DNA from: Pseudomonas oleovorans subsp. oleovorans
GTDB lineage: Bacteria > Pseudomonadota > Gammaproteobacteria > Pseudomonadales > Pseudomonadaceae
Assembly: GCF_002197815.1 (NCBI RefSeq)
Contig: NZ_NIUB01000030.1
Span: forward strand, 1-58,794
Length of the DNA stretch: 58,794 nucleotides
Direction of reading: 5' to 3'
Positions 32,594-41,660 of the stretch are shown one piece after another. The stretch's first letter is position 1. The number at the start of each line of letters is the position of its first letter. Made by a program: the position numbers and the translations under genes. Below the pieces are notes generated by a model. It searched no databases. It was not told the origin of the DNA and saw nothing but the letters and a program-made list of their open reading frames with translations.

Positions 32594-34512
32594 GGCGCTC
32601 GTACCGTAGCCACCTTGGGGCTGGCCAGGCCGGTGAGGTGTTCATGCAGCACGCGGCGAATTTCGATGATCGCCTGCGGTGTTTCCTGCACGCTGTGCCA
32701 CGATGGCACGACCAGCTCCGAGTCGGCGCCAGCCAGGTGCGAGCTGGCGTACGGCACCACGCCGTCACTGGACAGCAGGACCTCGAGGTCTGGCGTGTAG
32801 TTGCCGATGATCGAGTGATAGTGCACTCGTGGCGAAATGGGCAGGTCGGCTGCGGCCTTGACGAAGGGGTCCTGGTTGCTCAGGTTGTCGATGCTGTTGA
32901 GGGGGCGCACCAACGCGACCGGTGCCGCCGCATTGGGGTCAACCAGCACTTGGGCAACCTCCTTGAAACGGTTCAACATCGACACCGGCATCTTCACCAG
33001 CCCTGCGGCCCAGCGCGACACGCGATTTTCGGCAAACGGGGTACCCCGGTGTGGCGCCGCAGCGAATACGGCCCGGCTCACCTGAGGCAATGGCTCGAAA
33101 TACAGGTAGGGCCCGAGCTTCGCCCGGGCTTTTTCCAGGCGCGCGCCTTGCATCCCGTAACTTCCCAGCATGGCATCCCACAACTGGTCACCCGATGAGG
33201 ACAGCATCAGCCGTGACAACACGCCCCCCATGCTGTGCCCGACCAGCACCATATCGTGGCTGGCCTTGGCCGTGCCTTGCGGATCGAAATTCGCCAAGGT
33301 CTGCTCGATGGCCTCGCGGATGGCCTGATTGTTGACGGCCAGCGGCAGGTTGGTCGGGTAGTAGACCTGCCAGATCTGGTAATTGCGGCGCAGTTCCTCG
33401 TCGCCCAGCACTTCATTGGCCACGTTGATCCAGGCCTCCGGGCTGCTGGCCAGGCCATGCAGCATGACCACGATGCGCCGGTCGGGATCGAACGGCTGCA
33501 GCAGGTAGACATGGGGGCGTTCCAACACTTCGCCGCGTCCGACCAGAGTCAGCAGGGACTGCCGGGCAAACCCGGAACGCGCCAGCCACAGGCCATAGCC
33601 CGACGTGAAGTTGGCCGCCAGGGGCGCCTGCACACCTGCCATGTCCACCGAATCCTGCCGGTAGGGGTCATAACCGATCACTTCCACCTGATAGGTGGAC
33701 AACACCTGCTCCAGGGTCTCCCCGGGAAAGCGCGCCACGGCAGTAATCGCCGGGAAGGGGGTTTCGCTCCAGGGTATTTCATCGCTCCCCTTGCTCACCA
33801 CGCGCTTGGCCGTCACCGCTACCAACTCGGCACCCAGTCCATCCCGACGGTACTGGTTGCGCAACCCGCCAAAGGACAGGGACGCAGCCGGAATCAGCTC
33901 CTTCGGCAACAGGCGGTCATCGGCCAGCCTCACATCGGTCATGCGCCCGCCGATCGTCCAGCGCCCGGTCTTGAGGCGGAAATTACCCTGAGTGTCCTCG
34001 GGTGATGGTGGCCGTCCACGGTAGCGATCGAAGACCTCGACGAGCGCCTGCTGCACCGAAAAGTTGTAGTAGTCGCGCACCTGCGTCTGCCGGTCTTCCA
34101 GGGCGCGCTGGCTCGGTGTGCGGGTGGTCAGGAAGAGGTAGGCGTAGGCATACCGGGCACTCTCCAGGTAGGCATCGGTGCGGGCCTCCGCCGCCATCAC
34201 CTTGCCGCCGTCCTGGGCTTCCTTCAGCCACAGCTCGGCCGGCGTGGAAAGCCGCTGTTCGTCACGCAACCCCGTTGTGCTGTCCAGCGCCTCGCGGCAG
34301 GCCGGCAGGTCAGCAAGGCAGCGCTTCTCATCACTGCCCACGACCTGCAGGGCAGCAACCGCCGAAGCACTGAGGTTGCCGGTGGTCAACACATCACCGC
34401 GGCGCTGGGCCAGGTAATCATTGTTGCTGACCGCCGTGACCTTGACCCCTGCACACCCGGCCAGCACTAGAACCAGCAGGACTGACGGAAAGCAACGCAG
34501 TGAACGACTCAC
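32590..34512 (-). CDS. Lipoprotein alpha/beta hydrolase (putative lipase/acyltransferase)
   Basis: A 640-residue envelope protein if started at the GTG 34512, which places a lipobox LVLAGC at residues 14-19 after a short charged N-terminus. The ATG at 34617 would put 35 hydrophilic residues before it. The first 330 residues are unrecognised; the C-terminal half is an alpha/beta hydrolase with VVMLHGLASSPEAW, the nucleophile elbow GHSMGG, AAAPHRGTPFA and a late His in PSWHSVQE. It could be a membrane-anchored lipase or esterase. It heads the operon hydrolase-DUF4105-54-residue protein. The 300 bp upstream to phaR hold no gene; they must contain the divergent promoters. Confidence 0.8.
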   Translation of the reverse strand: MSRSLRCFPSVLLVLVLAGCAGVKVTAVSNNDYLAQRRGDVLTTGNLSASAVAALQVVGSDEKRCLADLPACREALDSTTGLRDEQRLSTPAELWLKEAQDGGKVMAAEARTDAYLESARYAYAYLFLTTRTPSQRALEDRQTQVRDYYNFSVQQALVEVFDRYRGRPPSPEDTQGNFRLKTGRWTIGGRMTDVRLADDRLLPKELIPAASLSFGGLRNQYRRDGLGAELVAVTAKRVVSKGSDEIPWSETPFPAITAVARFPGETLEQVLSTYQVEVIGYDPYRQDSVDMAGVQAPLAANFTSGYGLWLARSGFARQSLLTLVGRGEVLERPHVYLLQPFDPDRRIVVMLHGLASSPEAWINVANEVLGDEELRRNYQIWQVYYPTNLPLAVNNQAIREAIEQTLANFDPQGTAKASHDMVLVGHSMGGVLSRLMLSSSGDQLWDAMLGSYGMQGARLEKARAKLGPYLYFEPLPQVSRAVFAAAPHRGTPFAENRVSRWAAGLVKMPVSMLNRFKEVAQVLVDPNAAAPVALVRPLNSIDNLSNQDPFVKAAADLPISPRVHYHSIIGNYTPDLEVLLSSDGVVPYASSHLAGADSELVVPSWHSVQETPQAIIEIRRVLHEHLTGLASPKVATVRAP

Positions 34513-34812
34513 AGTGAACGAAGTGGTGGTATAAGTTGAAGAGCTCACAATCGGTAGATACCCATTACGTCGGAAATGGCGCGGATCATCACGATCCGCA
34601 TATGGTTCAGACGCCATCTCGACTGATACAGCGCGAAGTGATTCTGCTGGCGGTAGATGCCAGCCCCAAGTAAGTATCTGCGAATATCTTACGGCCTTAT
34701 ATCCGAAAAACTAAAACAACCAATTATCCCCGCATTAACAATATATCTACACCGGGAGAGGCCTGAGATAATACCTGCCACAGACACTCCGACTCATAAT
34801 GAGACGCTACAC

Positions 34813-35337
34813 ATGTCCGATGACGGCCACAGAGCCCCACGCCTGATCAAGAAATACGCCAACCGCCGTTTGTACGACACCCATACCAGCACCCACGTCA
34901 CCCTCCCCGACATCCGCCAGTTGGTCATCGACGAAGTACCGTTCCAGGTGGTCGACGCCAAGACTGGCGAGGATCTGACTCGCAGCATCCTGCTGCAGAT
35001 CATTCAGGAAGCGGAAAGCGACGGCGAGCCGCTCTTCTCCAGCGATATGCTCAAGGGCGTCATCCGTTTCTATGGCCCATTCCAGGGCATGCTCGGCAAC
35101 TATCTGGAAAAGAGCATCCAGACTGTGATCGAAATCCAGACCCAGACCGGGGTGCAATCCTCACAGGCCTGGAGCGACTTTATGCACAAGCAGGTGCCCG
35201 TCATGCAGGAGATGATGAGCCAGTACGTAGAACAGTCGAAGAAGCTCTACTTGGGCACCCAGAACCTATTCGGTATGTTCGGCGGCATCCCACCCGGCAA
35301 TTTCAGGCAGACGAAAAAAGACGGTGATGAGCAATGA
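34813..35337 (+). CDS. phaR: Polyhydroxyalkanoate synthesis repressor PhaR
   Basis: A 174-residue regulator that binds PHB and DNA, releasing phasin genes when granules form. The N-terminal PHB_acc_N domain (RLIKKYANRRLYDT) is nearly invariant; the PHB_acc domain with ILLQIIQEAE and MLKGVIRFYGPFQG follows, then a helical tail (VEQSKKLYLGTQNLFGMF). ATG at 34813 gives the standard N-terminus; the longer frame start at 34657 is rejected. Convergent with phaP, with one hairpin between them serving both. Confidence 0.95.
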   Translation: MSDDGHRAPRLIKKYANRRLYDTHTSTHVTLPDIRQLVIDEVPFQVVDAKTGEDLTRSILLQIIQEAESDGEPLFSSDMLKGVIRFYGPFQGMLGNYLEKSIQTVIEIQTQTGVQSSQAWSDFMHKQVPVMQEMMSQYVEQSKKLYLGTQNLFGMFGGIPPGNFRQTKKDGDEQ

Positions 35338-35351
35338 AACTCATCACCGTC
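35320..35351. terminator. Shared convergent terminator phaR/phaP
   Basis: GACGGTGATGAG (35320-35331) pairs perfectly with CTCATCACCGTC (35340-35351) around CAATGAAA. The stem overlaps the phaR stop codon. A-run on the left and convergent genes on both sides suit a bidirectional terminator. Confidence 0.8.
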
Positions 35352-35371
35352 CGTGACACGGCCGCCCTGCC

Positions 35372-35938
35372 TTACTTGCGCCCGCCCGCAGCCTTGCCGG
35401 CTTCACGAGTGGCCTGACCGGCCGCGGAAGCGGCGGCAGCGATGCCGTTCTCAGCGATCTCGGCTGCCTGCTTGGCGGCTTTCTGCGCGCTTTCATAGAC
35501 ACTGCCGGCGCTTTCCAGTGCCGACTTGAGCACGGCTACCGCCGGTTCCGCACCCGCCGGGGCGTTTTTGGCGATAACGTCCACCAGTTCCCGCACCTGC
35601 TTGGTGCCCGCCTCGACCTGGCGCTCGGCAAGCTTGGCGATATCCGCCTGCGTGCTGGAGACCAGATCGTACACCTCGCGATTGAACTCCAGCAGGCGCT
35701 CCGCCTGGGCTGCCGGCTGAGCGAAGGACGCCTGCAACTCGGCGAAGGCCTGCGGGTCACGCACTGACAGCAGCTTGCGCAAGCTGTCGAACTGCTCGCC
35801 ACTGGAAGCGCGTAGCGCCTTGAATTGCAACTGACTGAGCTGCTCGACGCTCTCGAATACCTTGCCACTGATCTGCTGCAGCAGGTCAAGGTTGGCTTTC
35901 TGTGCGCTTTGCAGTTTTTCCGAATCGAAAAAAGACAT
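35372..35938 (-). CDS. phaP: Phasin (granule-associated protein)
   Basis: A 188-residue phasin_2-type protein that coats PHB granules and limits their size. Helical throughout: FDSEKLQSAQKANLDLLQQISGKVFES, LQFKALRAS, and a C-terminal Ala/Lys-rich helix (QKAAKQAAEIAENGIAAAA). ATG at 35938 follows AGGAGATCC. Upstream codons to 36049 are not used. It is typically repressed by PhaR, encoded next door. Confidence 0.92.
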   Translation of the reverse strand: MSFFDSEKLQSAQKANLDLLQQISGKVFESVEQLSQLQFKALRASSGEQFDSLRKLLSVRDPQAFAELQASFAQPAAQAERLLEFNREVYDLVSSTQADIAKLAERQVEAGTKQVRELVDVIAKNAPAGAEPAVAVLKSALESAGSVYESAQKAAKQAAEIAENGIAAAASAAGQATREAGKAAGGRK

Positions 35939-36185
35939 GGTCGGATCTCCTGGCAATGGGGAAGGCCACCTACGGCCTGACACGCGAAAGCCATCCATGA
36001 TGGAGCTGCCGCGCCAGCATAATATTGCACCGCACAAAAAAGATCGCAAGAGCTTTTTTGCACTGCAAAAAAATTTTGCCCAAGCCGCAGCGATTCGCTA
36101 TAAACCTAGCCTTAACGCCATGCAGCCTCTCCAAGGGGAGGATTGAGCGCAGGCCTTTAGCACGCCACCGAGATAGGAAATGCTC

Positions 36186-38735
36186 ATGAGCCAGGAAAGT
36201 TTTTTTGCGAAGCGAGAAGACAGCTTTTCCTCATTCCATAATCTGTTCGAACACCTCAGCCGTCTGCAGCAGTTGCACGGCAAGCTTATGCTCGATGCCT
36301 TCGGCCAACGCCATGCGGCCCTGCTCGCGCCCCTCAACGAAGGTCGCCTGCGTGCCCCCAGCCCGGGAGACTGCTGGGAATACCTGGTCGACTGCGGGCA
36401 ACGCGGCCTGCTGTTCTGGGATGCACTGCGCCAGCGTGGCGACAATACCCTGGCCCACGAGCGCGCCGGCTATCCCCTGCTGCTCAAGTTTCCCTACGAG
36501 GTGCTGATCGACGGCCACGACCTGCCTCATCCGGTCAACTATTCCCTGCTGCGCATCCTTCCAACGGCTGACCAGCCAAGCGATGCCACGCGTCAGCCGG
36601 TCATCGTCATCGATCCGCGCGGCGGTCATGGCGCCGGCATCGGCGGCTTCAAGCAAGACTCCGAAATTGGCGAAAGCCTGCGCGCCGGGCATCCGACCTA
36701 TTTCATCGCCTTCAGCCATGCCCCCGCGCCCGGCCAGACCCTGCTCGACATCGCCGCCGCCGAAGCCCGCTATATCGAAGCGGTCAGCGCACGCCATCCC
36801 GAAGCCGGCAAGCCGGTGGTGATCGGCAACTGCCAGGCCGGCTGGGCACTAATGGGCCTGGCGGCGGCACGTCCGGAACTGCCGGGCCTGGTGATCGTCA
36901 ACGGTGCGCCGCTGTCCTACTGGGCCGGCGTCAACGGGCGCAACCCGATGCGCTATGCCGGCGGCCTGCTCGGCGGCGCCTGGATGACCCGCCTGGGCAG
37001 CGACCTGGGCAACGGCCGCTTCGACGGCACCTGGCTGGTCAGCAACTTCGAGAGCCTGAACCCGGCCAACACCTACTGGAGCAAGTACTACAACCTGTTC
37101 CGCGACGTCGACGCCGAAACCCCGCGCTTTCTCGATTTCGAACGCTGGTGGGGCAGCCCGACCCTGCTCAACAGCGAGGAGATCGAGGTGATCGTCGACG
37201 ACCTGTTCATCGGCAACCGCCTGGCCGGCGGTTCCGGGGGCAGGAGCAGCATCGACCTGAAACGCATCGAGGCCCCCGTGGTGGTGTTCTGCTCGTATGG
37301 CGACAACATCACCCCGCCGCAACAGGCGCTGAACTGGATAGCCGACGTCTACCCCAGCGACCTGGCACTGCGCAGCGCCGGACGCACCATCGTCTACCTG
37401 CAGCATGCCAGCATCGGCCACCTGGGCATCTTCGTCTCCGGCAAGGTCGCCCGGCGCGAACACCGGCAGCTGCTCGGCGCCATCGATGCCATCGCCCTGC
37501 TGTCGCCTGGCCTGTACGAGTTGATGATCGACGATCTACCGGCATCCCCCAGTGGTGACCAGGCGTATCAGGTACATTTCGAACCACGACGTATCGCCGA
37601 TATTCTCGCCCACGATGAAGATGGCCGAAGCGACGAGCGTGAATTCGCCCTGGTCGACCGCGTCTCCGGACTCAACAGCACGCTTTACGACTGGTTCGTG
37701 CGGCCCTGGATGCGCAGGGCGATCAACGAACCACTCGCCGAATCCCTGCGCAAGAGCCACCCATTTCACCAGCAGCAGATCGTCTGGAGCAGCCTCAATC
37801 CAGCCCTCTGGTGGCTGGCGGGAAGCGCGGCCCTGACCCGCACCAATCGCCGCCCGGCATCCCCCAACAACCCCCTGCTTGCCTGGCAAGAGGTATTCTC
37901 CAGCGTCATCGAGGCCCAGCTCGATGGTTATCGCGACATCCGCGATGCATCCCAGGAGTTGCTCTTCCACAGCTTCTACGGCGGGCTGAGCACCCTGACC
38001 GGAGGGCAAGCACCGCGCTCGCAACAGAGCCACATAGAACAACGGGACAAGGCTCTGATCGAGCATCTGCACGACTCGCTTCTCCAGGGTGGGGAGCGGG
38101 AAGCGCTCATTCGCATTTTCTGCCTGCTCGCACGTGCCAGCGGCAGGTTCGGCAAAGAACGCATCGAAGAGCTCGCCCAGCGCGCTCGCACGCTCTCGCA
38201 ACAGCTCGGCATCGACCCTCTCGCCGTACGTGACAGCGTCCGCCTGCAGGATCTACTGGTCTTCGCCCACCCCGAGGAAAGCCTGAACACCTTGCCCCTT
38301 TTGCTAGCCAAGGCCAGCCAGCGTGAAGTCGTCCTGACAGCCGCCACGCACCTCGTGCCTGAGTTGCTGTACGCCGAGGGTGCCGTGGGTGATCTTTGGC
38401 GTCGGTTGCATGATCTGCTCGAACACCCATTGCCGGATTTCGCCCAACCATCCGTGCCACTCATCACGGTGGACAGCCCGCCAGAGCAAATCCAGGCAAG
38501 CCTGCGCCTCCCCGAGGCGGACGCCCCTACGTCCAAGGCCGCCACGCGACCAAGGAAGAAAAATGCCGCCCGGCCTGCCAAGGCGCAGGCACAGACTGAT
38601 GCCAGCCCGCCCCCGGCAGCGACCCGGAGCAGGAGCCCAGTGGCCGCGCCGGAAAAACCAGCACGCATCAAGGCAACCCGCTCCGCGCCCGCACCTGGCC
38701 TCGCGAGCCCGGACAAGGGAGGCAACGCCGAATGA
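36186..38735 (+). CDS. DUF3141 protein (alpha/beta-hydrolase, PHA-synthase-like)
   Basis: An 849-residue cytoplasmic protein. Residues about 100-450 form an alpha/beta-hydrolase fold with VIVIDPRGGHGAGIGGFK, the nucleophile-elbow-like VIGNCQAGWAL (Cys in G-N-C-Q-A, as in PHA synthases G-x-C-x-G), an Asp in CSYGDNITPP and a His in LQHASIGHLG. The rest is helical, ending in an Ala/Pro/Lys-rich tail. ATG 36186 is preferred over 36180 because GGAA lies at the right distance. Its stop overlaps the phosphotransacylase gene (ATGA), starting a tight four-gene set. The family function is not established; a role in hydroxyacyl-CoA or granule chemistry is inferred from context. Confidence 0.85.
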   Translation: MSQESFFAKREDSFSSFHNLFEHLSRLQQLHGKLMLDAFGQRHAALLAPLNEGRLRAPSPGDCWEYLVDCGQRGLLFWDALRQRGDNTLAHERAGYPLLLKFPYEVLIDGHDLPHPVNYSLLRILPTADQPSDATRQPVIVIDPRGGHGAGIGGFKQDSEIGESLRAGHPTYFIAFSHAPAPGQTLLDIAAAEARYIEAVSARHPEAGKPVVIGNCQAGWALMGLAAARPELPGLVIVNGAPLSYWAGVNGRNPMRYAGGLLGGAWMTRLGSDLGNGRFDGTWLVSNFESLNPANTYWSKYYNLFRDVDAETPRFLDFERWWGSPTLLNSEEIEVIVDDLFIGNRLAGGSGGRSSIDLKRIEAPVVVFCSYGDNITPPQQALNWIADVYPSDLALRSAGRTIVYLQHASIGHLGIFVSGKVARREHRQLLGAIDAIALLSPGLYELMIDDLPASPSGDQAYQVHFEPRRIADILAHDEDGRSDEREFALVDRVSGLNSTLYDWFVRPWMRRAINEPLAESLRKSHPFHQQQIVWSSLNPALWWLAGSAALTRTNRRPASPNNPLLAWQEVFSSVIEAQLDGYRDIRDASQELLFHSFYGGLSTLTGGQAPRSQQSHIEQRDKALIEHLHDSLLQGGEREALIRIFCLLARASGRFGKERIEELAQRARTLSQQLGIDPLAVRDSVRLQDLLVFAHPEESLNTLPLLLAKASQREVVLTAATHLVPELLYAEGAVGDLWRRLHDLLEHPLPDFAQPSVPLITVDSPPEQIQASLRLPEADAPTSKAATRPRKKNAARPAKAQAQTDASPPPAATRSRSPVAAPEKPARIKATRSAPAPGLASPDKGGNAE

Positions 38736-39664
38736 GCTTGGATCACTACCAGGCGCTGCTGAACCGCTGCGCCGAGATTGGCCCGCTGCCCACCATCGTC
38801 GTGCATCCTTGCGAGGCGAACGCGCTACGCGGGGCGCTGGAGGCCACCCAGGCCGGGCTGATCACACCGATTCTGGTTGGCCCGCGCCAGAAGATTGCGG
38901 CAACCGCCAGCGAAGCCGGTCTGGATATCGACGGGCTGACCGTGGAGGACGTGCCACACAGCCACGCCGCCGCCGAGCGTGGTGTCGCCCTGATCCGCCA
39001 AGGCCGTGGCGAGTTGCTGATGAAAGGCAGCCTGCACAGCGATGAACTGCTGCATGCCGTGGCCGACCGCGAAAACGGTCTGCGCACGGAACGGCGCCTC
39101 AGCCATGTGTTCGCCATGAGCGTGCCCAGCTACCACAAGCCGCTGTTCGTCACCGACGCGGCGGTCAACATCTTCCCCGGCCTGGAAGACAAGGCCGACA
39201 TCTGCCGCAATGTGATCCAGATGCTGCACGCTCTCGGCATCGAACAGCCCAAGGTGGCGCTGCTGTCGGCGGTGGAAACCGTCACCGCCAAGCTGCCTTC
39301 AACCCTGGAGGCCGCCGCACTGGTGGTCATGTCCCGGCGCGGACAGATCGACGGCGCGCTGCTCGACGGGCCACTGGCCTTCGACAATGCGATCAACGCC
39401 GAAGCCGCGCGGGTCAAGGGTATCCACTCAGAAGTCGCCGGCGACCCGGACATCCTGCTGGTACCGGACATGGAAGCGGGCAACATCCTCGCCAAGCAGC
39501 TGATCTATCTAGCCGGAGCCGAAGCTGCTGGCATCGTCCTTGGCGCCCGAGTACCTATTGTTTTCACCAGCCGCGCTGACAGTCCAAGAGCGCGCATCGC
39601 CAGTTGTGGGCTGGCCGTGCTACTTGCCGAAGCACGGCGCGCTCGCCTGGGGATACCTGTATGA
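38732..39664 (+). CDS. Phosphate acetyl/butyryltransferase
   Basis: A 310-residue PTA_PTB enzyme exchanging acyl-CoA and acyl phosphate. Motifs: IVVHPCEANALRGALEA, LMKGSLHSDELLHAV, RLSHVFAMSVPSYHKPLFVTDAAVNI, and DILLVPDMEAGNILAKQL. Length and pattern fit the phosphotransbutyrylase-like domain without the N-terminal MaoC hydratase domain that many relatives in this gene set carry. Substrate could be acetyl-, butyryl- or hydroxybutyryl-CoA. Start and stop both overlap neighbours by four bases. Confidence 0.9.
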   Translation: MSLDHYQALLNRCAEIGPLPTIVVHPCEANALRGALEATQAGLITPILVGPRQKIAATASEAGLDIDGLTVEDVPHSHAAAERGVALIRQGRGELLMKGSLHSDELLHAVADRENGLRTERRLSHVFAMSVPSYHKPLFVTDAAVNIFPGLEDKADICRNVIQMLHALGIEQPKVALLSAVETVTAKLPSTLEAAALVVMSRRGQIDGALLDGPLAFDNAINAEAARVKGIHSEVAGDPDILLVPDMEAGNILAKQLIYLAGAEAAGIVLGARVPIVFTSRADSPRARIASCGLAVLLAEARRARLGIPV

Positions 39665-40869
39665 GCCCTGTTCAGGACGAACTCATCGTCACCGTCAACG
39701 CAGGCTCTTCGAGCATTAAGACCGGCCTATTCTCCGGTCGCCGGGGCGAAGATCAACCTCGCTTGCTGGCGCGCGGAAAGCTGGACGGGATTGGCGTGGC
39801 GCCACGTCTACAGGTCGTCATGGCCGACGGAACGATAATGCAGGACACGAGTTTCGAGCCGGAACAGATTGCCAATATGCAGGCGGCCTTCCAGCAGATC
39901 TATCGTGTCCTTGAAGAAGGCCTACAGGATCGCCCACCGGTGCTGATCGGCCATCGTGTGGTGCACGGGGGCATGGATTTCAGCGCACCGGTGCGCGTGG
40001 ATCACACTACACTGGCACGTCTGAAGACGCTGGAGCCTCTGGCACCACTGCATCAACCGCACAACCTCGCGGCAATCCATGCCGCGCTCGAGCACGACCC
40101 TCAACTGCCCCAGATCGCCTGCTTCGACACGGCTTTCCATGCTGGACGCAATGAAATCAGTCAACTCTTCGGCTTGCCCTACGCGCTATACGAACAGGGC
40201 GTACGCCGTTACGGCTTTCATGGCCTGTCCTTCGAATACGTCAGCCAGCGCCTAATCGACAAAACACCGGAGCTCGCTACTGGCAAGCTGGTCATCGCTC
40301 ACCTAGGCAATGGTTCCAGCCTTTGCGCTATCGAAGCTGGCCGCAGCATCGAAATGACAACAGGTTTTAGTGCTCTCGACGGCTTACCCATGGGAAGCCG
40401 CTGCGGCGCCGTGGATCCAGGCGTATTGCTGTACCTGCTGGGGCAAGGCATATCTGTTGATGAGCTGGAAAAACTGCTGTACAGACAATCCGGCCTGCTC
40501 GGCATATCCGGGGTCAGCAGCGACATGCGCAAGCTACGCGCCAGCAACGAGCCGCGCGCGGCCCTGGCCATCGACTACTACGCCTACCGTATCGCCCAGG
40601 AAGTCGGTCGGCTTGCCACATGCCTGGGCGGACTGGACGCACTGGTATTCACGGCCGGTATCGGCGAGAAGGATGCTGAGCTGCGTGCCCAGGTACTACA
40701 GCATCTCGCGCCGCTCTTCGGGCTGCAGCTAGACGACACGGCGAACCGACGCAACGCCGAGCTTATATCCGGTACATCCAGCACCCGATCAGTATGGGTC
40801 ATCCCCACCGACGAAGAGAGCATCATCGCGCGCCATAGCTGGCACCTGTATCAGGAGCAACACCCATGA
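39661..40869 (+). CDS. ackA: Acetate/propionate-family kinase
   Basis: A 402-residue acyl kinase making ATP from acyl phosphate. ASKHA motifs: VNAGSSSIK (Asn), HRVVHGG, CFDTAFH with the catalytic Asp, RRYGFHGLS, HLGNGSS, and FTAGIGE. It pairs with the preceding phosphotransacylase. ATG at 39661 overlaps the previous stop; the upstream ORF extension is in-frame antisense noise. Whether acetate or another short-chain acid is the natural substrate cannot be told. Confidence 0.92.
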   Translation: MSPVQDELIVTVNAGSSSIKTGLFSGRRGEDQPRLLARGKLDGIGVAPRLQVVMADGTIMQDTSFEPEQIANMQAAFQQIYRVLEEGLQDRPPVLIGHRVVHGGMDFSAPVRVDHTTLARLKTLEPLAPLHQPHNLAAIHAALEHDPQLPQIACFDTAFHAGRNEISQLFGLPYALYEQGVRRYGFHGLSFEYVSQRLIDKTPELATGKLVIAHLGNGSSLCAIEAGRSIEMTTGFSALDGLPMGSRCGAVDPGVLLYLLGQGISVDELEKLLYRQSGLLGISGVSSDMRKLRASNEPRAALAIDYYAYRIAQEVGRLATCLGGLDALVFTAGIGEKDAELRAQVLQHLAPLFGLQLDDTANRRNAELISGTSSTRSVWVIPTDEESIIARHSWHLYQEQHP

Positions 40870-41645
40870 GCATCAAAGAAAGTCTGTCCCTGGCTGGCAA
40901 GCGCGGCCTGGTGGTAGGCATCGCAAACACCCATTCGATCGCCTGGGGCTGTGCCCAAGCGCTACATGAAATGGGCGCGGAACTGGCCATCACCTGGCTG
41001 AATGAGAAAGCCAGGGCGCATGTCGAGCCCCTGGCGCAACAGGTGCAAGCCAGCGTGCGGATGCCGCTGGACGTCACCCGGCCCGGCGAGCTAGAGGCTC
41101 TATTCGAGCACATTACAGAGCAATGGGGATCACTGGACTTCGTCGTACACTGCCTGGCCAGCGCACCCAAAGAGGAAATCCGCGGCCGCCTGCTGGACAG
41201 TTCCAGCAGCGGCTTTCAGCAGGCCATGGACATTTCCTGCCACTCCTTCATCCGCATGGCGCACCTGGCCGAGCCGTTGATGCCCCAGGGCGGCAGTCTG
41301 GTAACCATGAGTTACTTGGGAGCCCAGGAAACGATCGAAGGATACGCACTGATGGGCCCAGTCAAAGCCGCCCTGGAATCAAGTGTGCGCTACCTGGCCA
41401 CCGAGCTGGGGCCACACAACATCCGCGTGCATGCCATTTCCCCCGGCCCCATGCCGACTCGAGCAGCATCCGGGCTGAAAGACTTTGATCACCTGCTGCA
41501 AACCTCTACCCATCGCGCGCCCCTGCGCCGCCTAGTCAGCTTGGAAGAAGTCGGCGGTCTGTGCGCATGGCTGGTCAGTAATGCCAGTCAGGGCCAAACT
41601 GGCGGCGTCCACTTCGTCGATGGCGGCCTGAACATCCTCGGCTAA
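40866..41645 (+). CDS. FabI-type enoyl-[ACP] reductase
   Basis: A 259-residue short-chain dehydrogenase of the FabI group: GKRGLVVGIANTHSIAWGCA (NAD-binding), VVHCLASAP, and the active-site SYLGAQETIEGYALMGPVKAALE with the Tyr-x6-Lys pair, ending HFVDGGLNILG. It is a likely second copy beside the housekeeping FabI or FabV. Relatives are found beside DUF3141-Pta-AckA, where it may reduce crotonyl-type intermediates. ATGA overlap with ackA. Confidence 0.9.
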   Translation: MSIKESLSLAGKRGLVVGIANTHSIAWGCAQALHEMGAELAITWLNEKARAHVEPLAQQVQASVRMPLDVTRPGELEALFEHITEQWGSLDFVVHCLASAPKEEIRGRLLDSSSSGFQQAMDISCHSFIRMAHLAEPLMPQGGSLVTMSYLGAQETIEGYALMGPVKAALESSVRYLATELGPHNIRVHAISPGPMPTRAASGLKDFDHLLQTSTHRAPLRRLVSLEEVGGLCAWLVSNASQGQTGGVHFVDGGLNILG

Positions 41646-41660
41646 CCGCAAGGACTCTTC

